Translations under genes and position numbers: made by a program
In this document: positions 56,601 through 64,000 of the stretch, piece by piece
Position numbering within the stretch: position 1 is the stretch's first letter
How the letters are laid out: the number at the start of each line of letters is the position of its first letter
NCBI GenBank assembly: GCA_024741835.1
Contig: JAENRP010000006.1
Coordinates: 4,318 to 68,317, forward strand
Origin: Diplocarpon mali
Taxonomy: Eukaryota > Ascomycota > Leotiomycetes > Helotiales > Drepanopezizaceae
Direction of reading: 5' to 3'
DNA length: 64,000 bases
Notes under the pieces: generated by a model
Database searches by the model: none
Told to the model about the DNA's origin: nothing
The model's input: the letters and a program-made list of their open reading frames with translations, nothing else

Positions 56601-58089
56601 TCGAACAGGTCTGCCACCTTGTAGCAGAGAATCAGCAATCATCTGTGCCGTAGTTCTTCGGCTTCGCTTAATCTGCTTGTAAACAGGATTTGATGCGCGG
56701 GAGGCACGGGGAGGTCTGACCGAAGTCCCGGGGTCCACAATATCGCTTGAAGATTCTTGCCCTTTACCAGCTTCTGCAAACGCGTCTTCATTGCCATGCG
56801 ATGTGCTAGAAAAGGGAGAATTACCGCGTGAAGTCTCGAGGGAAGCTTGCTCTGACGAAGATCGAGACTCATCTGATACCTGCTTATTATTCTGCTTGTA
56901 TCTATTGGAGTTGTATGAAGATCTTGCCGGGATATCAAGAACAAAAGAATCCTCTCTGGAAGACGCTGGTGATTCACAATCAACAGTCTCCAAGATCTTC
57001 TTAGCTTCATTGTTGACAAGTGCTCGTGCGTTCTGCGAAATTTTGTTTTCATACTCATCAGACAGCGATCTGTTATTATCAATATAGTTGATAATGAAGC
57101 CTGGATCGGAAACCAATTTGGAAGCCACCTGGATGTAATTAGTAATCGGTAGGAATTTCTTGTAATTAAGAGCTCTGCAAAAAGGTTCCACAACAATTTT
57201 TAAAGTCGTAGGATTAAATTCGAAATCCAAGCTCACCGTCTGCCCAATGCTGGAGCGCTGCTCGTGGCTCAGGCTCCCCTCGAACGGGCGCACTGCCTTA
57301 TGCACGTGGGAAAGGACTTGTTGTTCAATCACGCGTTCCATACAAGAATCATCAACGGCTAGATTCTTCCTCTCGGCGGTCGGTGAAGATGTGATCGGCG
57401 TACCACTAGCTGCTGCTCGACTAACTCCTGTGATAACCTTCGGGGTGCTGTGATCTACGGCGCCAGACAGGTGCGGTTCACTGATTGGTCTTCTCCCAGC
57501 GGGCACAACACTGGCAATCTGAGGGCTTACGGTACCGCGAGTCGCAATAGCTGGTACCAAAGCATTGTTCGGCGCTGAGGCTGGTAGCAGGTTCTCTTCC
57601 ACGGGTGTTCGCTTCACTCCATAGTTCGCAGGAGGAACTCGGCTGGAAGCACTTAAGCTGCCGGTTTTTTGTTTCTTGTATAAGGTGCCCGATTGTGCGT
57701 TGGGTGTATGGGGCAAGGCACGCTTGAGGTTATTGTTGCGCGATGGCGCATACGCTGGAGACTTTTGCAAAGGATCTCGGGACGTGGGTACGCGCGGGCC
57801 TAGAGAGCGATTGAGGCCAGAAGTGCTAGCCATCTTATGCGAATCGTAAAAATCTCTGGGGTCTGGCAAGCCGCTGAAAGGAGGAAGGATTGGTCGCGTC
57901 TGCGCCGGAGCAAGATTCGACTGGAGCTTTGTATTGCTTCGTGCCGGGGGAAGGTACGAGATATCTTCGCCGTCGCTCGTGAGATCAATCACCTCCGTGG
58001 CTCTGAAATATGTCAGTATTGCGGAAAAGTCGCGTCGCGTTTCGATCTACAGTGGATACTCACATCACACCTGAAGGTGGTAGCGCCAT
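53610..58089 (-). CDS. large WD40-repeat protein, function unknown
   Basis: Five exons: 58064-58089, 54763-58002, 54605-54705, 53610-54556 with introns of 61, 57 and 48 nt (four coding segments in all); 1,437 residues. The N-terminus reads MALPPSGVIATEVIDLTSDG; EVIDLTSDG is a typical SUMO-interacting motif. Residues 20 to about 730 are Ser/Arg/Asn-rich and probably disordered. From about 830 a WD40 propeller can be seen: FNGFSFTASFDGTVRVWSV, GKVNFVATSPHHDRIATGFE, VFEVIWHPTQPLFLAATSP, FVTASCTDGLTYVWDTFLGD and VKFAAWGQSSDRFYTGGSDG, followed by VKAWDV. The last 200 residues contain YLNTG-like and DFNFDALSPDVQKYL stretches. I do not recognise a named orthologue. The 57-nt intron (54706-54762) is in frame and stop-free, but a CTAAC branch site and GTACGT donor support it. 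Confidence 0.85.
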
Positions 58090-58842
58090 GATTAACGATC
58101 GGACGTGACTCTGTGGCTCAGAAGACTTCCAGTTCAAGTGGGCACAAACGATTAGGCGTAGGGACTCGGGGTAGAAGAAAAAAAGGTCGCCGAGATGGAG
58201 GGATTGGGCTTGTATTGAGAGAAACCGAGGTCAACAAAAGGAGGGCGGCGCGTCGAAGCCAAACAAGTTAGGCGACAACGCGGCTGACGAAATGAGATAT
58301 CGACAATGTATTTGTTGTCTGATTACAACACGACACAAGAGCTCCAAGTCGATATCTGCTCTGAGATGAAAATTCAGGGCTGCAGTCTGGGTGAATCTAT
58401 GGACTGAAGCTTCATCTCCGGTTTTGAAAAGTTGCTGCTCAGCCACCGTTGGTGAGCGAGATAATTTCAGACGAGGCTGGCACGTTTTGAAACTCAAGGC
58501 TCCAAAACGCTATAGGACTTGAGGTGAGGAGGTAAGATAACACTGACTTTACTGTATGTTGGCTTATAATACTCCCGTCACAATTCGGTACATGGATACC
58601 CGATAATGATTGTCTCTCATAGTAATGCCGTGCTCCAAATTCCATTCTCCGCTCCCGTGTATACCAATGCTTCTTCTAACCCAGCAGTTTATTTTCTGAT
58701 ACTTTCCCAGATCCTAAACACGCACTGGTATCCCCGAAGGCGATCCCTGTTGATTCCATGAAACTCTAAAGCTTACATTCTTTTGCTTTCACCACCGCTG
58801 ATAGCGCACTTTCATCCCCAAGCTGTTTCCACTAGATGGCCC
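58090..58842. other. intergenic: WD40 promoter and ABM 3' region
   Basis: No gene or repeat array recognised in these 753 bp. Confidence 0.65.
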
Positions 58843-59232
58843 TTATAGTGGCACTTCAACGTCCTTGCTAGTATCCAACTCCTCGTGTCTTCGAAGGTCC
58901 ATTTTCTTGTCCAAAAGAGGGATGACATATGGATCGAATGTCAACCAATATGGATTCTCCAAATGATATTTCTGGCTCTGCAAACAATTCGAGGTTAGCC
59001 CGGGTACGGAACGAGAAATCAAGTTCTGAGAGAGAACACTGACGCCCTCGTTTTCGAACCGCTCTACAATAGTGAATGCCCTGGGATCATGAACATCCTG
59101 CATCACAATCCAATCGATAGTCTCTTTATCCTTTCTGTATATCCGTGCCGCCTCGATAAGCTTCGCCTTGATTCGCTCGACAGAGTCGGGCTTCTCGTTG
59201 GCGTAGAGGTGGACGGTGAGTGTATAGACCAT
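58843..59232 (-). CDS. antibiotic biosynthesis monooxygenase (ABM) domain protein
   Basis: Two exons, 59044-59232 and 58843-58977, with a 66-nt intron (58978-59043; GTCAGT donor, CTAAC branch site); 107 residues. ABM proteins are small dimeric ferredoxin-like folds; members act as cofactor-free monooxygenases, heme-degrading enzymes or stress proteins, so the substrate cannot be named. Seen: YTLTVHLYANEKPDSVERIK (first beta strand and helix), IDWIVMQDVHDPRAFTIVER (central strands) and, after the splice, SQKYHLENPYWLTFDPYVIP, then DLRRHEELDTSKDVEV. The intron is in frame without stops, so an unspliced form would still translate (129 residues), but the spliced one matches the family spacing. 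It shares a 325-bp divergent promoter with the DCAF4-like gene. Confidence 0.85.
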   Translation of the reverse strand: MVYTLTVHLYANEKPDSVERIKAKLIEAARIYRKDKETIDWIVMQDVHDPRAFTIVERFENEGVSVLSQNLISRSVPGLTSNCLQSQKYHLENPYWLTFDPYVIPLLDKKMDLRRHEELDTSKDVEVPL

Positions 59233-59557
59233 GATTGTGAGCTTTGAATTGTAATTGAAGCTCTGGTTTCTCGAGGTATAGGAGGATTACGAAAATCCAC
59301 AGAGGGGTAGAAGCTGCCCGTCTTCTGGTTTGGGCGTGTCTAGCAAAATGCACCGTAGGAATATCCACACGGGCACCGTGCCACCAGACATCAACATCTT
59401 TTCTCTGAGCTGAACAGCAAGGCGTACGGTATTTTTTCAACCCAAGCAGCCATAGCTAGGAAATACACAAATTATTTTTGATGACCACCTGGCTCAGGTG
59501 GTAGTTACCTCTACACTTGAATTAATGCGGCATCGTCTGCTACATCCCCAGCAGAGC
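59233..59557. promoter_or_regulatory. short divergent promoter region
   Basis: 325 bp between the ABM gene (minus) and the DCAF4-like gene (plus). It holds a perfect inverted repeat at 59484-59502. An in-frame upstream ATG at 59525 could add 11 residues to the DCAF4-like protein. Confidence 0.55.
59484..59502. promoter_or_regulatory. 8-bp perfect inverted repeat, operator-like
   Basis: ACCACCTG, a 3-base spacer GCT, then CAGGTGGT. The half-site contains the E-box-like CACCTG. It sits 56 nt upstream of the DCAF4-like start codon and about 250 nt upstream of the ABM start. A binding site for a dimeric factor is inference. Confidence 0.45.
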
Positions 59558-61630
59558 ATGGCGCTACCAATCAGAGACATCCCAGGGTATTATTTTGGTC
59601 TGTATAAAGCCACATCCATTATCTACAATCAGATACTGACAAACACCTAGACAATGAAAAGAACAAATACTTCAAGATCCAGCCCCAAGGTCCTGCATCG
59701 TCAGCTTACTCCGAGCGCGATGTCAAAAGACGGAAGCTTCGCGACGAGAATGAAGTCGCCATCGTCAAAGAGAAACAGCGTCAGGCCGGCCGAATTCAGC
59801 GATCAAAAATCCTGGAAGACCCGCTTTTTGGCGGTGTCTTAACTAGGGAGTATGGCTACGCTGGCTTTGATCCGGCCGTGATCGTTGCTGGTGGCCTCAT
59901 GCGCTGTGGTACTTTGTGTACTAAATATCACGGGACTACTGATATCATCGAGCTTATGAGACCTCAACAGAGCATTCCTCTGTTTACTGTTGGTCGTCGG
60001 CCAGATTATGGCTCTTCAGTGGTAAAGATTTGCTATGGTAAGAATTTCCATTGATGATATTGTCTTGCCTGTCCACTTACTACGAGAAATCTGAGTATTA
60101 ACAACACCAAGCTCTAGCATCTACACCAGATGACGGGCAACTTCATATCCGCTCTTACTAATAACCTTACAGCTCAAGAAAGTAGGTTCAGGATGATACG
60201 AACAGCCGTAGGTACCTTAAATCGATTATCTGTAATCGACCGCTATAACACCTTTGGGGACTACAGCGAATATTACGCGCACGAAGGAGAGCCAACTTCA
60301 ATTTCCGAGAATGAGAGCAGCCAACAATTGGCCGTGACGCGATTATCTGGCTCTTTAGAAGATGGAATTGATATTCATTTTAACCCCATGGGAATCGGCC
60401 TTCATGGTACACCATCACAATTTCTATAACTCCTACTTTACTATAAACTAGCTAACTTCTGCTGAAGATGAGACAGGGAACTTGTCGTATTCACAGCGAG
60501 TTTCCATAGGTCCAGGATATACACGAGGTAACCGCGTATCTATGTATTCCTCGACCGCGGCTCCACCCTCCTCGTCCCTCCTCTTCGCCGTATGTACCCT
60601 CACCTGCTTTACACAGTATCATAAGACATCAGTTCTCAAAATATTTCTTGGGACCATTTATAAAAACGAAGCAAATTTCCTCAGAAAAATTGAGTACTAT
60701 TGTAAAACAAAGCTAATTCGTGACAGTTCGGATCCAGCCAAGGCATTCTCGCAGCTGAAAAAAAGGAGTACAATACAACTTGGCTGACTCCCAAACCGAG
60801 CGAGGACCCAACGCAAAGTGACGACCTCTTCGCCCTCGCCTTCATCACCTCCACTCCCTCCGTCCTCCTCTCAGGAGGCCGCAAAGGCCTTCTCAAGATC
60901 ACTGACCGTAAGTCTTCTCCGGGCTTTCATCTCTTCTTCTTGGTTGCTCTAGAAGGATTTCAATCATAATTATCCGTCTTCCCCGAGGCATGCTTCCTAT
61001 TTCCTGAGTCAATTTCGGTAGATGCGAAATGTTACTGAATAGGAAAAAATGCTGACGACGGAATTGTCCACAGTGCGTGTCCCTGTATTCGGCCTAGACG
61101 CCGACACCATTATCCACCCAAGCACTATAACACACGTCCAGGTGCTCGATACCCACCGCATCATTGTCAACGGGCTGAACTCATCGCTCTGCCAATACGA
61201 CCTGCGCTTCCGCAAAAACGACACGACCCGTTCGATTATTAAGAAGAAGGCAACAGCGCAACGCAACATTACACCCACACGGTCCATTCTACGATACAAA
61301 GACTTCCAGAACGACGCCACGGTCCAGATAGGATTCGACGTCGATCTCGACTCTGGCATCGTAGCCGCTGGCCAGGAATTTGACGAATTTCACACATCTG
61401 TGCAGTTATTTTCGCTGCATGGCGGCCATAAGCTCGACTCGCCGAACGTTTCAGAATACTTGCCTGAAAGTGAAGTTGGGAGGGTAGTGAAGTGTCTGAG
61501 GTTCGCACAGGATTCTGACGCCGGGATAAAGAGTCTATACGTAGGGCGGGGGCTTGATATTCAGCGCTATGCCTGGGGGGAAGACACAAATGAGAGCGAG
61601 AGGAAGGTGGTGCTGGACTATGAGAACTGA
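59558..61630 (+). CDS. DCAF4/WDR21-like WD40 protein
   Basis: DCAF4 proteins are putative substrate receptors of CUL4-DDB1 ubiquitin ligases. Six exons: 59558-59597, 59651-60037, 60173-60406, 60468-60593, 60755-60907, 61074-61630; introns of 53, 135, 61, 161 and 166 nt; 498 residues, all phases closing. The hallmark N-terminus is rebuilt across the first splice: RDIPGYYFDNEKNKYFKIQ, followed by AYSERDVKRRKLRDEN. WD-type strands follow: ETGNLSYSQRVSIG, then DDLFALAFITSTPSVLLSGG, and RKGLLKITDLRVPVFG across the last splice. THVQVLDTHRIIVNGLNSSL and CQYDLRFRK resemble a WD unit, then FDVDLDSGIVAAGQEFD. The third exon boundary (60173) is the least certain; an alternative acceptor near 60115 gives a frame that stops after 16 codons. 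Confidence 0.78.
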
Positions 61631-62385
61631 GCAGTATTTACCCTTTGCTCCGCCCATTTCTCGGACACCCAGGGAGATCTTTTGGATATAGTGTGTATAA
61701 AGACGCATGCTATTTGACCAAATCGGTCCTGTCTCGTCAGGAGGACTACGGAAAATTCGCTGAATGAACAAAGCAACTAATCAGTGTATACATTGCGCAG
61801 AGAACCTGCAAGGCTTCTCACCAGGATCAGGTATGCGCGTAACCAGGACATGCTCGCTCGAGAACACAAAGTCGAGGTACCTTGGGTAAGCATTAAACCC
61901 AAGCACAGCACCGCAGTACCGCAAGCCTTCCAACACCAGCTCAGAAGACCCAGCATGTGAAGAGACACCTACCGGCCTGGTGTAGATCTGCGCTGTGTGC
62001 ATTTGCTTCCTGGTTCTGCTGCGGCGATGCGGGCTTTGCACCTTGGCTAAATATCAATGCATGATTATTGCTTCCTACAAGTCCCGAGTTGTTGATCATA
62101 TTCAATTGTGATGCGAGCGTAGGAGGTCAGTAGCAACGTACGTCTGCGGTTGTTCACGGGCCCGCAGGTATTCAAAGACATGGAGCAAGATTGGAGTAAA
62201 CGCAAGGTAGGCATTGAATTTCCGGGGTTTTATATTCATAACCAGAGAGTCTATGTGAGCTAGTTCTATGGCGGCATAATCTGAAATCACAATACAAACC
62301 CGTGACCGAGCCGCATATACCTCGCTGTCTGAACCCAGCCGCACTCTATCATACGCTAGTATTCTTTCTCATATGCCCTCACGGT
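61631..62385. other. spacer with unresolved minus-strand open frames
   Basis: Between the DCAF4-like gene (plus) and the transporter gene (minus). Minus-strand frames at 61781-62041 (containing GSSELVLEGLRYCGAVLGFN) and 62102-62344 look more protein-like than chance, and a GTGAGA donor follows the first. I could not build a complete gene or recognise a family. Confidence 0.4.
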
Positions 62386-64000
62386 TCAGCCTTCAGCACC
62401 TTCCTCGCCATTCAAAGGCTTGTACTTCCCACTCTTCAAACTGGACCTACTCGAGCCCTCACCGTTCCTCTTCACCATGCGCGTGATCCAGCCTCCAACC
62501 CCCTCGCTTGTGGACTCGTCGTCCGCGTATTGTGGCTTTCCGTCCTTGATATTCACGTGTGGCGGGTCAATGTCGAGACCTGGGATGGCGCTGGAGGCAC
62601 CGAGGCCAGGCGGTACCGAGCCTTGGGTACCTCTTCTAAGGTCCATTGAGGGAACGGGCGAGCTGACGCCCATAAGCGAGCCTACTTCAGCGCGAGTCTG
62701 GGGTGTGGGCATCGCGGTTGTAGCGTCGCCGAAAAGGACATCCATGTCTTCTAGTCGTACACCAGCGGTCTCCGGGTAGATAAAATATACTTGAGATATG
62801 TCAGCACGGTAGGTAGAGGACGTGGGAGCCGAACTCACCGACTACGAAACTGGTCACACAGAAAAATGCGTGGACCAGATAAAGACGCCATGTGATCCAT
62901 TCCTGCAACACAGGGGTCATTTCACCAACGAGCCAGTTGAAAGCCCAGTTAGTTGCAGTGGACAGACTGGTGCCTTTGGATCGGATGCTGAGGGGTAAAA
63001 TCTCCGGAGGATATAGCCAGGGAATTGGGCCCCAACTATATCCAAATGCAGCATTATAAATCATAACGAAGACGACGACAAGTGTCGGCGTCCAGAGGAT
63101 ATCCAAGAATAACAAATACGAAATCAGTGATAGTGATATAGCCATGGCAATTGCGCCACTTAGGAGGATAAACCGACGGCCCCAGCGGTCCACAAGATAC
63201 CACGGAGGTATAGATGACATGAGGTAAGTAAGCGCGTTGATACCAGTCATCAAGATGGCTTTGCGACCATACCACCCGGCGGATTCGAAGACCAAGGGTG
63301 CATAGTAGGAAATGACGTTGATGCCATTGAGTTGCGCGAGGGCTTGGGCGGACATGGCAATGAAGACCCGGGTCTTGTATCGGCGAAACATGTCAGTGTA
63401 AGACTTTTCTCCTTCTTGTCTTTGAAGCAGGACATCCATTTTGATTTCTCTGTATTCTTCTCGCGCTTTAGCGTTGTGTATATCTCCACCTCCGTAAAGG
63501 TTAGCAATAACCACAATCCCTTCTTCGTCGTGGTCATTGTCGAGGAGCCATCTGCAATAGTTAGCACTATTACGCATTATTGTGCCGAAGTCCTACCTTG
63601 GCGACTCGACGATAATCAGACTTCCAATACCAAGAAGTGCACCCATCACGCACTGCATCAGCAACGGAACTCTCCAAGAGTAGTTGCTGTTGATGTAGCT
63701 ACAAAAGTAATCGACCCAAACAGAAGTAGCATATCCAGTAATGTTGCCAGAGAATTCGATACAAGCAAGCTTGCCGCGGTTGTGTGGAGGCGAAATCTCG
63801 GATTGGTAGATGGGAACGATCGTTGATAACATGCCTACGCCCACACCAGCAACGATACGCCCCAAAAGCATCATTGACATTCCGTTCGCAAAGGCTTGGA
63901 AAGCTCCTCCCACGAAGAATATCATAGATCCGTATAAAATTGTCTTCCTTCGACCGATTATATCTCCCACCCTTCCAACAACAAGGGACGAGAAAAAGGC
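62386..64000 (-). CDS. sugar transporter, MFS (sugar porter type), 5' end outside window
   Basis: Partial gene: visible exons 63597-64000, 62839-63551 and 62386-62789, introns of 45 and 49 nt; about 507 residues seen. Imports hexoses or related sugars across the plasma membrane by proton symport or facilitated diffusion. Motifs of the sugar porter family: GRVGDIIGRRKT (loop 2-3), GRIVAGVGVGMLSTIVPIYQ and SEISPPHNRGKL (loop 4-5), ESPRWLL across the first visible intron, QLNGINVISYYAP (helix 7), PPWYLVDRWGRRF, and PETAGVRLEDMD after the last helix. At least ten hydrophobic segments are present. The C-terminal tail of about 120 residues is hydrophilic, ends EEGAEG and is longer than in simple hexose carriers. 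The missing part holds helix 1. Confidence 0.92.

Noticed and set aside
1..64000. CRISPR arrays, rRNA genes, bacterial operons or a biosynthetic gene cluster
   Set aside because: None seen. The single questin-oxidase-like gene has no polyketide synthase or tailoring-enzyme neighbours, and the direct repeats found are simple tandem arrays without spacers.

Overview
This window is nuclear DNA from a filamentous ascomycete (Pezizomycotina). The evidence is short GT-AG introns (mostly 45-150 nt, often with a CTAAC-like branch site), a complete set of eukaryotic housekeeping genes in fungal form, long GC-rich intergenic stretches full of short tandem repeats, and one inverted-repeat transposon whose mutations look like repeat-induced point mutation (RIP), a fungal process. 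The class cannot be settled from the sequence alone. There are no bacterial operons, ribosome binding sites, CRISPR arrays, rRNA genes or convincing tRNA genes.

Layout. 1-11.1 kb is a GC-rich, gene-poor, repeat-rich stretch with one small secreted-protein gene (8153-8785, minus). 11.1-20.5 kb holds an intron-less RAD17 checkpoint clamp loader (plus), a questin-oxidase-like gene (minus), a UBE3D/HECT_2-type protein (plus) and TAD3, the non-catalytic subunit of the tRNA wobble adenosine deaminase (minus). 21.8-26.2 kb is a six-exon Pumilio (PUF) gene (minus). 28.9-32.8 kb is RPC2, the second-largest subunit of RNA polymerase III (plus). 33.78-35.52 kb is a 1.73-kb transposon with 275-bp terminal inverted repeats around a decayed reading frame. 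36.0-42.3 kb has a large methyltransferase-domain protein and a secreted GH27 alpha-galactosidase, both minus. 43.8-47.5 kb has a YHM2-type mitochondrial citrate carrier and mitochondrial citrate synthase, adjacent and both minus. 48.7-51.3 kb is a Seb1/Nrd1-type CID-RRM termination factor (plus). 53.6-59.2 kb has a 1,437-residue WD40 protein and a small antibiotic-biosynthesis-monooxygenase (ABM) protein (both minus). 59.6-61.6 kb is a DCAF4/WDR21-like WD40 protein (plus). The right edge cuts a sugar transporter of the major facilitator superfamily (minus).

How the genes relate. Most are independent housekeeping genes. The clearest functional pair is citrate synthase next to the citrate/oxoglutarate carrier. 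RNA polymerase III subunit, TAD3, Pumilio and Seb1/Nrd1 are all RNA-related but show no sign of co-regulation. Divergent promoters of about 0.3 kb separate the questin-oxidase-like gene from the UBE3D gene and the ABM gene from the DCAF4-like gene. The second of these contains a perfect 8-bp inverted repeat.

Gene models were built by hand from reading frames, splice signals, intron phase and family motifs. All exon phases close, except at the RPC2 N-terminus and in one internal UBE3D segment, which are marked as unresolved.
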